Assembly (NCBI GenBank): GCA_017517665.1
Contig: JAFWYP010000035.1
Coordinates: 53,290-117,289 of the forward strand
DNA length: 64,000 nucleotides
Direction: 5' to 3'
Origin: Clostridia bacterium
GTDB taxonomy: Bacteria; Bacillota; Clostridia; Oscillospirales; Acutalibacteraceae
Part shown: positions 25,070 through 33,899 of the stretch, piece by piece
Numbering within the stretch: position 1 is the first letter of the stretch
Layout: each line of letters starts with the position of its first letter
Position numbers and translations under genes: made by a program
Notes under the pieces: generated by a model
What the model was told of the DNA's origin: nothing
The model's input: only the letters and a program-made list of their open reading frames with translations
The model's database searches: none

Positions 25070-26847
25070 CGCTTTTCCTCCTCTGAGTTTTTCAGATACT
25101 TTTCAAATGAGCTTTCGGGCACGGGTACGGGTTTTGTTTCTTCAAACGAAACCTTGCCGTTATCCGTCACCGTAAGATATTTTCTGTAAACGGGATTTTC
25201 AGACACCGTTTTTCCGTTTTCAATAAACACCGCACCGCCGCGGCTTCCCGTCAAAGACATTTCACCCGTTATTGTTTCAAGAAGCGTCTTTGCACTCACA
25301 AGCATATCTTTATCATAAAAATAATCGCTCAGGGATTTGTGCCTTAACGGATAATCCGATAAAATACGATTAATTTCATAAAGCAAATCCTCACATTCTT
25401 CTTTGTTGCGCAGAAATGCGGCTGATTTGCTCATTTTTGTTCTGATATGAGAATAGTCGATACTGCTGTCAATAACAAAATCCTTATACTTTTCAAAACA
25501 ATTCTGCGGAATTTCAATATCCGACTGCACTTTGTTTTTTATACCTTCAGCACACAGAAATCCGCTGACCTGAGTATCATTGAGTGCCGTGCCGCCCGGA
25601 CGTGCAAGACCGAAGGTACCTGCGGCTTCACCTATTACATAAAGATTGTCTATATCGGTTTCGTAATTGTTATCGGTATAAACTCCGCCGTTGTTATGCT
25701 GTGCGCAAACGGCAATTCTGAGCTTTTCCGAATAAATATCTATACCGTGCGAAGAATAAACCTCTATCGCTTTTGGGTTAAGAGTCTGAAGTCTTTCAAT
25801 GGGAGTTGCTTCAACCGCGCCGTTTTTTTCAAGATATTCTCTCGCTTCTTCGTTCAGGTTTTCAAAAGAAAAGCCTTCGGGGTTACGGGTAAAATCAAGA
25901 TAAACATTTCTCCCCTTTTTTGTTTCGTTATGCACCGCAACATCAACTCTTGAGGACTTTTCCGCCCTTTCATAGCTGAACGGCCATTGGTAGCCTTTGA
26001 GAAAAATATTGCTGCACATTTCCCCGGCTGTTTCAAAACAATCGTTCAGAAAATCATATTCATTTCCGTTTTCGTCAATGCTTACAAATCTCGGAATAAC
26101 CTGCATAAAACTGCCTGAAACATTCCAGCGAAAATCAACGGATGCCATGCCGTATTGCCATTGAGAATAATTGCAAAGACGGACACCCGACTCAATCAGT
26201 ACACCCGTCATACCGTGCTGAGATTCGGGATAAACCGAATTTTCATATATGCACGCAGGTGCACCCGTTGCGCACACAACATTGCGTGAGTAAAAAAGCT
26301 CAATATCGTTTGTTTTTGTATTAAGCGCGGCAACTCCGACCGCCTTGCTGCCGTTTTTCAGAATTTCAAACACCTGACGGTTATCCAAAATCGGTGTTCC
26401 GTTTCTTTCGATAACGGCATTTTCAAGCTTTTCGGTCATAACCCTTGATGTCAGTGGACCTATGGATGTTGCTCTGACGGTGTTGTCATGGTCGGTTTTA
26501 TAACCCGGAAAGCCTCCGAATTCATCTCTCGGAAAATTTACTCCATAATCAAAAAGACGCAGAAAGCATCTTGTGCTGTTGACCGCCTGAAGATACATCT
26601 TTTCGCCATCGCAACAGCCTGCCGCAAAAATATCGCTCGCCATTTTATACGGACTGTCGGCAGAAAAGCCGTCCATTGAAAGCTTGTAATATGTCTGCTT
26701 ATCGCTTCCCGTGTTTCTCGATGTACCGCTGAATCTGTTTTCGGTTATAACCGCAATATCGGTTACTCCTTCGTTATGAAGGCGGTCTGCAACACCGTAA
26801 GCTGCCGCACCGCTTCCTATTATTATTGCATCATAAATTTTTATCAT
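25066..26847 (-). CDS. fumarate-reductase-like FAD-dependent oxidoreductase
   Basis: A 593-residue flavoprotein of the SdhA/FrdA/NadB superfamily. The FAD dinucleotide site is DAIIIGSGAAAYGVADRL (residues 5-22); later come QHNNGGVYTDNNYETDIDNL and YVIGEAAGTFGLARPGGTAL, the FAD-cap region of the family. The family oxidises or reduces a carbon-carbon bond next to a carbonyl; relatives include fumarate and urocanate reductases and the tetrahydrodaidzein reductase of equol producers. There is no Tat or Sec signal and no heme or FMN domain, so electrons must come from another protein. I chose ATG 26847, overlapping the SDR stop by 4 bases; the longer frame starts inside the SDR gene. Confidence 0.85.
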   Translation of the reverse strand: MIKIYDAIIIGSGAAAYGVADRLHNEGVTDIAVITENRFSGTSRNTGSDKQTYYKLSMDGFSADSPYKMASDIFAAGCCDGEKMYLQAVNSTRCFLRLFDYGVNFPRDEFGGFPGYKTDHDNTVRATSIGPLTSRVMTEKLENAVIERNGTPILDNRQVFEILKNGSKAVGVAALNTKTNDIELFYSRNVVCATGAPACIYENSVYPESQHGMTGVLIESGVRLCNYSQWQYGMASVDFRWNVSGSFMQVIPRFVSIDENGNEYDFLNDCFETAGEMCSNIFLKGYQWPFSYERAEKSSRVDVAVHNETKKGRNVYLDFTRNPEGFSFENLNEEAREYLEKNGAVEATPIERLQTLNPKAIEVYSSHGIDIYSEKLRIAVCAQHNNGGVYTDNNYETDIDNLYVIGEAAGTFGLARPGGTALNDTQVSGFLCAEGIKNKVQSDIEIPQNCFEKYKDFVIDSSIDYSHIRTKMSKSAAFLRNKEECEDLLYEINRILSDYPLRHKSLSDYFYDKDMLVSAKTLLETITGEMSLTGSRGGAVFIENGKTVSENPVYRKYLTVTDNGKVSFEETKPVPVPESSFEKYLKNSEEEKR

Positions 26848-27581
26848 AAGCACCTTATGTTGAATCCGCCGTCGCAATCAATAACCGTGCCCGTGCAAAA
26901 ATCAAAATTGCCTGCGGCTATTGAAGCAACGCATTTTCCGATATCCTCTGGCTGACCCATTCTTCTTATGGGGGTTATCCCTTCATCAATCATTTTTTCA
27001 TATTTTTCCTTGACCTTTGCAGTCATATCCGTTTCGATAATACCGGGTCTGATTTCAAGAACACTTATTCCGTATTCCGCAAGTCTTGCGGCAAAAAGCT
27101 TTGTTATCATTGAAATTCCCGCTTTTGAAACACAATACTCTCCCCTGTTGACAGAAGCCGTATAAGACGACATTGATGAAATATTAACAATTCTTGCATT
27201 GCCGTTTTCCATGAGAAGCGGAACAAATTTCTGCGTTACAAAAAATGTACCTTTCAGATTTATATCCGTCACAAAATCAAAATCCTCGGGACTGATTTCA
27301 AGAATATCCTTTCTGACCTTGGGTGCAACACCGGCATTATTGACAAGCAAATCAAACTTTCCGAATTTTTCTTTTACAAACGAAACAAGCTTTTCAATAT
27401 CTCCGATATCGGAAATATCACACTGAACAAAAAACACTTTTCCGCTGTATTCAGCTTCAAGTTTATCAATTTCTCCGCTGATTTTTCTTGCGGAAAGAAC
27501 AACGGTGAATCCGTTTTTTAAAAGCTCTTTGGCAATACCGAGACCTATCCCTCTGCTGCCGCCCGTTATAACCGCTGTCAT
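26844..27581 (-). CDS. short-chain dehydrogenase/reductase (SDR)
   Basis: A 245-residue NAD(P)-dependent reductase of the classical SDR type: TGGSRGIGLG cofactor loop, NNAG, catalytic Ser near 136, Tyr149 and Lys153 (YCVSK), and the GxxxxD end GTVIDCDGG. FabG-like enzymes reduce keto groups of acyl, sugar or aromatic compounds. The GTG-ATG tandem start follows the OYE stop directly; I chose the ATG with GGAGAAGG upstream. It sits between the OYE and the flavoprotein, matching the DHDR position in a three-step reduction. Confidence 0.88.
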   Translation of the reverse strand: MTAVITGGSRGIGLGIAKELLKNGFTVVLSARKISGEIDKLEAEYSGKVFFVQCDISDIGDIEKLVSFVKEKFGKFDLLVNNAGVAPKVRKDILEISPEDFDFVTDINLKGTFFVTQKFVPLLMENGNARIVNISSMSSYTASVNRGEYCVSKAGISMITKLFAARLAEYGISVLEIRPGIIETDMTAKVKEKYEKMIDEGITPIRRMGQPEDIGKCVASIAAGNFDFCTGTVIDCDGGFNIRCL

Positions 27582-27584
27582 CAC

Positions 27585-28808
27585 TTACACCTTCTCCAAA
27601 ACATATTTCCGATAATACGGCATATAAACTTCCGAATCCCTGACGGGACATCCTGCAACCGTACCTGCACGCATAAGCTGTGAGCATTTACTGCATTTGA
27701 GGCAAAGCTTGCTTTTATCAAGCTGACCCTTTTCAAGATAATCCCTGTAAAACTCCGGATATGCAAAAGTGAGTCTTCCGAAGCCTGCAAAATCCGCAAC
27801 ACCGTCATCAAGGATTTTTTCTGCGTATTTCATGGCATCCGCGCCTGGATATGTGAGACCCGATGCAATAAAACAAATATCCGCAAACTCTTCTTTGAGT
27901 TCTTTTGTGACATCATAGATTCTCTTCAAACCGATTTCGCCGTCTTCTGGTGCATTTATGCAAGGACGGTTGATATGAGGAATAAGATAAGGATTGCCGA
28001 GAGTGAGATTTATAAGTCTTATACCCTTTTTATGAAGAGTTTTTATAATAAGCTTCGTTTCAGTTAAATCAATATTATTGTTTTTGTCAACACCGTAGCC
28101 GTAGGGGTAAGGGAAACAGTCGCAGGCGTTGAGTCTTGTTGTTACAAAAACATTTTCGCTGACCGCATTTTTAACGGCATCAATGCATTCAAAATAAAGC
28201 CTTGTTCTGTTTTCAAGGCTTCCGCCGTAAATTCCGTCACGCTCTGTTGCACTTAAAAATTCATTGAAAAGATACCCGTGACAGCATTTTACATCTATTC
28301 CGTCGAAGCCAACTTCCTCTGCGAGCAAGGCGACTTTGCGGTATTTTTCGGGAATTGTTTTGCAATAATCATCCGTTGCAACCGTATAAGACTGATTTTC
28401 TTTACCGATTTCCCAATGAGAATTGCGGTAAGCAACTATCGGCTGAGGTATTCCGTCAGGCTTGCTGAATCTGCCGCTGTGGGTAAGCTGAACAATGATT
28501 ACAGGTTCAAAACCGTTTACTTTCATTGCGGTTTCTTTTATTTCTTCAATCAGAATTTTAAAAGATTCCTTTGTATTTTCGTTTAAAAATAATTGTCTCG
28601 GATTTGCTCTGCCCTCCGCAGTAACGGCGGTTGCTTCAAACCAGATTATACCCGCGCCGCTTCTTGCAAAACGGAGATATCTTCTTCGGGTAAGCTCATC
28701 AACAGCACCGCCAAAAGTACCGTCGCAACCCTCCATGGGATGAAAAACAATTCTGTTTTCTATTTTTCTGTTATGCAGTTTTATCGGCAAATCCAAAACA
28801 GTTTTCAT
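27585..28808 (-). CDS. NADH:flavin oxidoreductase (old yellow enzyme family)
   Basis: A 407-residue FMN-dependent TIM-barrel oxidoreductase. The opening NRIVFHPMEGCDGTFGGAVD, ARSGAGIIWFEATAV, QLTHSGRFSKPDG and HGYLFNEFLSATERDG are typical of the stand-alone OYE group of Clostridia. The C-terminus has a cysteine cluster (CLKCSKC and AGCPVRD) in the position where the 2,4-dienoyl-CoA reductase branch binds an iron-sulfur cluster, but the second NAD/FAD domain of that branch is missing. The likely role is reduction of an activated C=C bond, e.g. of an enoate, flavone or isoflavone. It is the first gene of a five-gene operon with its own promoter (28843-28871). Confidence 0.87.
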   Translation of the reverse strand: MKTVLDLPIKLHNRKIENRIVFHPMEGCDGTFGGAVDELTRRRYLRFARSGAGIIWFEATAVTAEGRANPRQLFLNENTKESFKILIEEIKETAMKVNGFEPVIIVQLTHSGRFSKPDGIPQPIVAYRNSHWEIGKENQSYTVATDDYCKTIPEKYRKVALLAEEVGFDGIDVKCCHGYLFNEFLSATERDGIYGGSLENRTRLYFECIDAVKNAVSENVFVTTRLNACDCFPYPYGYGVDKNNNIDLTETKLIIKTLHKKGIRLINLTLGNPYLIPHINRPCINAPEDGEIGLKRIYDVTKELKEEFADICFIASGLTYPGADAMKYAEKILDDGVADFAGFGRLTFAYPEFYRDYLEKGQLDKSKLCLKCSKCSQLMRAGTVAGCPVRDSEVYMPYYRKYVLEKV

Positions 28809-28842
28809 ATATTAATTCCTCTTATAATACATAGTTGTTTTT

Positions 28843-28871
28843 ATTATAGCAGATAAATTTTTTATTTGCAA
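28843..28871 (-). promoter_or_regulatory. promoter of the OYE-SDR-flavoprotein-GH3-esterase operon
   Basis: On the minus strand TTGCAA (28871-28866), 17 bases, TATAAT (28848-28843), just downstream of the terminator at 28876-28905. Confidence 0.78.
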
Positions 28872-28875
28872 CAAA

Positions 28876-28905
28876 AAGCACCCGAAGCGATTGCCTCGGG
28901 TGCTT
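28876..28905 (-). terminator. terminator of the MFS-LRR-isomerase operon
   Basis: AAGCACCCGA (28876-28885) and TCGGGTGCTT (28896-28905) form a 10-bp stem; on the minus strand it ends in TTTTTGTTG. It separates two operons that run in the same direction. Confidence 0.9.
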
Positions 28906-28913
28906 TGAATTAT

Positions 28914-29663
28914 TCAGATATTATTTAAAATTTCTTTTGCGGCTGCAACATCTTTTTTGAACTGCGAAATACTGTCACCCTTCACGAATTCAAGAATATA
29001 ATCGGTGTTTTTGCCGTTCTCTTTAAGATAAGTAATATACTTTTGCCATTCGTCTGCACCTTTGGAAAGACTGTGCCTTATTCCGAGTCTGCCCCAATGA
29101 AAAACATGAACTCCGTTCACATATGGTGCAACTGTTTCAAGATTTTCAAAATCAGCTTTGACTCTTAAGGGCTGCCAATAGGTTGCAACGTTATCACGGC
29201 TTACGGCTTCGAGAAAATCAACCGAAGATTTTCCGTTATCATTGAACGTGCCCTCGTGGAATTCAAAAGAAAGAACTATATCGCTTTCTTTTGCTTTATC
29301 ACAGAGAATACGTGTTTCTTCAACAAGGGAATCAAAAAGAATTTTATCGGTTTTATCACTCGGTTGAGTGCCGAGCCACAGACGGATTCTTTTGCATCCG
29401 ATTTTTTCCGCAACACGAAGAATATTATCAAAAAGCTCATAATCCTTCTGACCGATTCTGTAATAACTGCCGTAGGACATTGCTTTTATTCCGTATTTTT
29501 TCTGCAAACCGAGCACATCGGAAAGAGCTTTTTCATCATCGGGAGGAAGATGCACATCCCCTCCCCATTCGATAAACTCAATTCCGTTTTCTTTTGCGGC
29601 AATGCAGATTTCTTCCCTTGAAAGCTCACGGAAGGTTACGCTTGTGAATCCTAATCTTATCAT
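28914..29663 (-). CDS. sugar phosphate isomerase/epimerase-like TIM barrel protein
   Basis: A 249-residue member of the xylose-isomerase-like TIM-barrel superfamily: LGFTSVTFRELS opening, FIEWGGDVH, LSFEFHEGTF, TYWQPLRV and VHVFHWGR are the expected metal/substrate strands. I chose ATG 29663, one base after the LRR gene stop; the longer frame would overlap it. It ends the MFS-LRR-isomerase operon before a terminator. A hexose-related substrate is likely but unproven. Confidence 0.8.
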   Translation of the reverse strand: MIRLGFTSVTFRELSREEICIAAKENGIEFIEWGGDVHLPPDDEKALSDVLGLQKKYGIKAMSYGSYYRIGQKDYELFDNILRVAEKIGCKRIRLWLGTQPSDKTDKILFDSLVEETRILCDKAKESDIVLSFEFHEGTFNDNGKSSVDFLEAVSRDNVATYWQPLRVKADFENLETVAPYVNGVHVFHWGRLGIRHSLSKGADEWQKYITYLKENGKNTDYILEFVKGDSISQFKKDVAAAKEILNNI

Positions 29664-29664
29664 A

Positions 29665-30882
29665 TTACTGTCTTTGAGCCGAATAGGCAACATCTATGCT
29701 CTTTTTAAAGAGAAGATAGTCATATTTCGGACACCAGTCGTTGCCTGCTTCAACCGTGCTTTCAAACTCTTCCTCAGAAACCGCAACGTTCATTTTAACG
29801 ATGCCCTTAAGCTCTTTTCCGTCTTTATATACGGTATCCCAGAATGCGTTATGACCGATATATTTAACGCTTGCGGGGATATACATATATTTCATTTCAC
29901 GGTTATAACTGAATGCATCCGAACCGATATATTCAAGTCCTTCGGGAAGTGAATTATAAACAGTTCCGAGAGCTTCGTCGGAAACATAGTGCGAATCTTC
30001 AACGGCTGAATCCGTCTTATAAGAATAAACATTCTCAAGAAGAGGGATTTCAAAAAAACCGAGTGTTTCGATAACTTTCAGACCTTCGGGAAGATAGACA
30101 TTTTTCATATTGGCATAGTTGAAGCTCATTTCACCGATTGTTGTAACGGTAGACGGAACAACAAATGTCATAACATCCCTGACATACTGCTCATATAGAG
30201 GGTCTTCCGCAGCAGGCTCAATGCGCCAGCCGTTATTGTCATATTCCGCAAAACCGTATTTCTCTGCAAGATATGTATCATGGTCGCAGGGTCTGCAGAT
30301 AAGCTCTGTTTTATCTTTGTTATAAAGAACACCGTCAACATCGCAGTAATTGGGATTGTTTTTGTCAACTCTGATTTCACGTAGTGCCCAACATGAATAG
30401 AAAGCCTTTGAGTCAACCTTTTCAACGCCTGCGCCTATGGTTATAATCTGAACCTTTTCATCGCAGTTAAGCACATAGCTTCCCACTTCGGTTACAGGCT
30501 TTGTTTTGTCTTTTACGACCTTGAAGTTTGTTTTGGGGTCAGGATTTCCGAGTTCGTATTCGACATCCGTGACATAATCTATTTCAAGTTCGGTTATGAA
30601 TCCCGTGTTGCTGAATCTTGTGAAAGCATATCCGTTCTGCACCTGCTCGAATTCAAATGTATCTTTTCTGAGGGTGAGTACGCTGAAAAAACACGAAAGG
30701 GAAACCGCAAGAACTATTGTCACAACAAAGATAACTTTTTTAATGTTATAATGCTTCGGAGTCTGATTGATTCTCGGTGCTGCAAGACCTTCAACCTGAT
30801 AAGTCCATATTTCATCCTCGGGAATATCGAGATGTATGGGTTCATTAACCGTAACATTTATCTTTTTTTCTTTTTTGCTCAT
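29665..30882 (-). CDS. membrane-anchored BspA-type leucine-rich-repeat protein
   Basis: A 405-residue protein. Residues 1-46 are cytoplasmic-looking and polar, a single membrane helix follows (about 48-70: KKVIFVVTIVLAVSLSCFFS), and the rest carries several LRR_5 (BspA/TpLRR) repeats such as VDSKAFYSCWALREI, YIGSDAFSYNREMKYMYIP and YIGHNAFWD. Such repeats bind proteins or glycans on the cell surface. GGGGGTG lies before the ATG, 14 bases from the MFS gene. The tight coupling to a transporter and a sugar isomerase is unusual and points to a role in capture. Confidence 0.8.
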   Translation of the reverse strand: MSKKEKKINVTVNEPIHLDIPEDEIWTYQVEGLAAPRINQTPKHYNIKKVIFVVTIVLAVSLSCFFSVLTLRKDTFEFEQVQNGYAFTRFSNTGFITELEIDYVTDVEYELGNPDPKTNFKVVKDKTKPVTEVGSYVLNCDEKVQIITIGAGVEKVDSKAFYSCWALREIRVDKNNPNYCDVDGVLYNKDKTELICRPCDHDTYLAEKYGFAEYDNNGWRIEPAAEDPLYEQYVRDVMTFVVPSTVTTIGEMSFNYANMKNVYLPEGLKVIETLGFFEIPLLENVYSYKTDSAVEDSHYVSDEALGTVYNSLPEGLEYIGSDAFSYNREMKYMYIPASVKYIGHNAFWDTVYKDGKELKGIVKMNVAVSEEEFESTVEAGNDWCPKYDYLLFKKSIDVAYSAQRQ

Positions 30883-30896
30883 GTTTTTTCACCCCC

Positions 30897-32651
30897 TTAT
30901 CCTATGTAGCCGCCGCTGATCTTTTCGCCTTCTTCTTTTGCCTTCTTTTCCGTTACTTCCGCACGGCGCTTGAGCACTTCCATAACCATGTTCTGCTTTG
31001 TGCTGTCGTAATCCCAGAACAGATAAGGAATTGTCATAAGAGTGAAGCCGACAACATCGAATATCAGCGGTATAATGATAATATTTGCTCTTGATGAATC
31101 AAGGAAAAGGATATCCCAGTTACTGTTGAAACCATATCCGAGAAGCATAAGAGGAATGATAAGACCAACGAAATTCTTTATCGGGTCTGTGAACCATCCG
31201 AAAACGCTTGAGAAGCTTTCGAGACGTTCTCCCGAAAGATACATCTGATAGTCTTTGATACGCACATCCATATCGTGACCCGCGGTGGTGGGAACGGTCT
31301 TTGTCATTTCCATAAAGAAAAGAACAACAACGCATATTGTACCGCAAAGGTTAACGTTATCTCCGCAGAACCACATTGCGGCAATTATGAGTGCATTTCC
31401 TATTGCTCTTGAAAGCTGATAGAAAATCATAATCTGCTTATATGAGAATCTCTTAAGGAAATAAGGCGAGAGGAAATCGGGCGGTGTTCCCGCAAACGAA
31501 ATCAGCATTACAATCAGACTGTAGGGCAAGCCGCTGAGTCTGAAAGTATAAAGATAAAGAATTGTTGTTAACGGCAGCATACCGTTACCCAGAGCATCAA
31601 TAAGACCTACAACCGTATTAATCAGCAGATATTTATTTCTTAAAACGCCGAACATACCGTCCCAGAACTTAATCTGAACCTTCTTTTCAACAGGAGGCTG
31701 AGGTATTCTTTCTTTGACTCTGCCGGCAAATACCATTGTCATTACGGCAAAGAAAATGAAGGTTCCGGGGATAACATATCTGTAAAGATTGATGTCTGCC
31801 CATTCATCTTTGAGGAAGCCGATTGCAATTGAAATAGCAAGGCTTGAAAGGGTGTTGAAAAAATGGGAAAGCTTTACGGGATAGCTTCTGACAAGGATTC
31901 TTTCCTGCAGGTCAGGGCTTATGCTCTTTGTGCAGATTTCCATGTTATTTGCAAATCCGAAAACATTGTATGTGGCAAAAAGAAGGTTGCCGACCCATAC
32001 TCTTGTTGCAACATCGGGAATGTTGTAAACGGGAAGCCAGCCGATGAGGATTACCATTATGCACTTTGGCACAACGTCACAATAGAGAGAATACTTGTAT
32101 CTGCCGAATTTCGGAAGAAGCTTTTTACGCCAGAAAATATTTCTTGCACCGACCCATCCGGTATAAAGGAAATGCGTACCGAACGTTTTGAAGCACGCCG
32201 CGGCATTCATTCCCTCAAAGCCGTTGAGCAGACGAATGAAGTTGCCCGTCTGGTCAAACAAGGTGGAATAGTCAAACAAAATCGTTGATATGCCGAATAT
32301 CATCATAAGAGCGTATGCCAGATAAAACTTTTTCTCGGTTTTCTTCGGAAGGAATCCGAGATTGTCACAAACAAGCCACCACATAAGTGCGGAGATATAG
32401 TTAAGCGGCATATTGAGAATACCGATAACCGAAAAAGTAAGGTAGGGAAGCTTGTAATGGTGCATGATAAGATAGCAGGATGAGAAAAAACCTATGTATT
32501 CAAGCACCTTTGAGCCTGCGTAATTACTGCCGACGGCAAGAACAACATCTTTATACTCTTTGTAAGGGACATATTTTCCTTCGGCGGGAGTATTCCAATG
32601 TTCTTTGATTTCCGTGAACAGCCATTTGACCTTGCTGAGCAATGCGTTCAT
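30897..32651 (-). CDS. MFS/GPH-type transporter
   Basis: A 584-residue membrane protein with about 12 hydrophobic segments, resembling glycoside-pentoside-hexuronide (GPH) symporters of the MFS fold (for example RIKDYQMYLSGERLESF, the loop that carries the conserved D/TGxR-like motif). Substrates are probably oligosaccharides or glycosides. I chose ATG 32651 because AAGGAGG lies seven bases upstream and the promoter at 32680-32708 would otherwise fall in the gene. It leads the MFS-LRR-isomerase operon. The polar C-terminal tail (about 40 residues, Lys/Glu rich) is cytoplasmic. Confidence 0.82.
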   Translation of the reverse strand: MNALLSKVKWLFTEIKEHWNTPAEGKYVPYKEYKDVVLAVGSNYAGSKVLEYIGFFSSCYLIMHHYKLPYLTFSVIGILNMPLNYISALMWWLVCDNLGFLPKKTEKKFYLAYALMMIFGISTILFDYSTLFDQTGNFIRLLNGFEGMNAAACFKTFGTHFLYTGWVGARNIFWRKKLLPKFGRYKYSLYCDVVPKCIMVILIGWLPVYNIPDVATRVWVGNLLFATYNVFGFANNMEICTKSISPDLQERILVRSYPVKLSHFFNTLSSLAISIAIGFLKDEWADINLYRYVIPGTFIFFAVMTMVFAGRVKERIPQPPVEKKVQIKFWDGMFGVLRNKYLLINTVVGLIDALGNGMLPLTTILYLYTFRLSGLPYSLIVMLISFAGTPPDFLSPYFLKRFSYKQIMIFYQLSRAIGNALIIAAMWFCGDNVNLCGTICVVVLFFMEMTKTVPTTAGHDMDVRIKDYQMYLSGERLESFSSVFGWFTDPIKNFVGLIIPLMLLGYGFNSNWDILFLDSSRANIIIIPLIFDVVGFTLMTIPYLFWDYDSTKQNMVMEVLKRRAEVTEKKAKEEGEKISGGYIG

Positions 32652-32679
32652 TGAATCAATCCTCCTTTTTATATAAAAT

Positions 32680-32708
32680 ATAGTAGCATAAACAGAATAT
32701 GTTTGCAA
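32680..32708 (-). promoter_or_regulatory. promoter of the MFS operon
   Basis: On the minus strand TTGCAA (32708-32703), 17 bases, TACTAT (32685-32680). Its -35 box overlaps the palindrome AACAAATTTGTT. Confidence 0.65.
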
Positions 32709-32718
32709 CAAATTTGTT
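32707..32718. promoter_or_regulatory. palindromic operator candidate AACAAATTTGTT
   Basis: A perfect 12-base palindrome overlapping the -35 end of the MFS promoter and about 100 bases upstream of the divergent lipase gene. A LacI- or GntR-type repressor site is plausible; no such regulator lies beside it. Confidence 0.5.
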
Positions 32719-32813
32719 AAAATTATACGATAATCAGAACTTTTGCATATTGTTTTTATTTCAATATTGATATACAATACTAATTATCTTATAAAGAAAA
32801 AAGAGGAAACAAT

Positions 32814-33899
32814 ATGGCAAGAATAATTTCAATACCTCTTGCAATTATCATGAGCATTTTTTCTTTGATTTTTCCTTGCAACGATAAGGAAATTGACACG
32901 GAAGGCTGGAACACAGACTATGCTTATGTTTTTGTTCACGGTCTTTCCGGTTGGGGAAGCTACGACGCTGCTTACAAAATCATGCCCTACTGGGGAATGT
33001 TCAACGGCAATCTGCTCAACAAGCTCAACAAAAACGGATTTGACTGCTATGCCGCTTCGGTTGCACCGACCTCCAGCGCATGGGACAGAGCCTGCGAGCT
33101 TTATGCTCAGCTGACGGGTACGGTTGTTGACTACGGAAAAGAGCACAGTGAGCGTTGCGGTCACGATAGATTCGGAGATGATTTTACAGGCAAGGCTCTT
33201 ATTAAAAAATGGGATTCGGAAAATAAAATAAACCTTCTCGGTCACTCCTTCGGCGGTGCAACGATAAGAGTTTTTGCAACTCTCATGGCAGTCGGAAGCG
33301 AGGCTGAAAAGGCTGCAACGGATGCAAATGATATTTCTCCCTTCTTCACGGGCGAAAAGGCAGACTGGATTTATTCAATGACAGCTCTTGCCGCCCCTCA
33401 TAACGGAACAACCGCTTACGGCTTTGAAGACTCATCACCCGAAAACGCAGATACAGCGGCATATGATATGTTTATTGACCATGCACTTGAGCTTAATAAA
33501 AATATGGTTACAAGCGAAAAAACATATTATTTCTCATTCCCCTGCTCATCAACGGTTAAACAGAATGACGGCACATATAAAGTTGATAAAAAGCTGACCG
33601 AAATCCTTTTTCAGAGCAGCGCAAATGAAATGGGCGCTCTCACGGGAACAACCGCGGGCGGATATACTGTTGACGACAGCTGGCTTGAAAACGACGGACT
33701 TGTTAATACAATATCTGCCGCCGCACCCTCAAGCGCACCGACAAAAGATTTTGATAAAAACAGCACTGAAAAAGGCATATGGAACATTATGCCCACCTAT
33801 CAGGGCGACCATATGTCACTTCAGGGCGGACTTTTAAAGGTTAATTCCGATGTTGAGGATTTCTATATTGAACACCTCGGCATGATAAACAGCTTATAA
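32814..33899 (+). CDS. secreted or anchored lipase, Bacillus/Staphylococcus type (family I.5/I.6-like)
   Basis: A 361-residue lipase. The triad is readable: Ser145 in LLGHSFGGAT, Asp294 in WLENDGLVNT and His333 in QGDHMSLQGG, the exact signatures of the thermophilic Bacillus and staphylococcal lipases. The N-terminus (MARIISIPLAIIMSIFSLIF) is a hydrophobic segment with one arginine, likely a signal or anchor. It hydrolyses acylglycerols or other esters. AAGAGGAAAC precedes the start. Its stop and that of the YolD-like gene on the other strand overlap by 6 bases. Confidence 0.87.
   Translation: MARIISIPLAIIMSIFSLIFPCNDKEIDTEGWNTDYAYVFVHGLSGWGSYDAAYKIMPYWGMFNGNLLNKLNKNGFDCYAASVAPTSSAWDRACELYAQLTGTVVDYGKEHSERCGHDRFGDDFTGKALIKKWDSENKINLLGHSFGGATIRVFATLMAVGSEAEKAATDANDISPFFTGEKADWIYSMTALAAPHNGTTAYGFEDSSPENADTAAYDMFIDHALELNKNMVTSEKTYYFSFPCSSTVKQNDGTYKVDKKLTEILFQSSANEMGALTGTTAGGYTVDDSWLENDGLVNTISAAAPSSAPTKDFDKNSTEKGIWNIMPTYQGDHMSLQGGLLKVNSDVEDFYIEHLGMINSL

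Noticed and set aside
32652-32777. N-terminal extension of the transporter
   Set aside because: The extra 42 codons would contain the promoter and ribosome site and look non-coding (isoleucine- and lysine-rich, no helix pattern).
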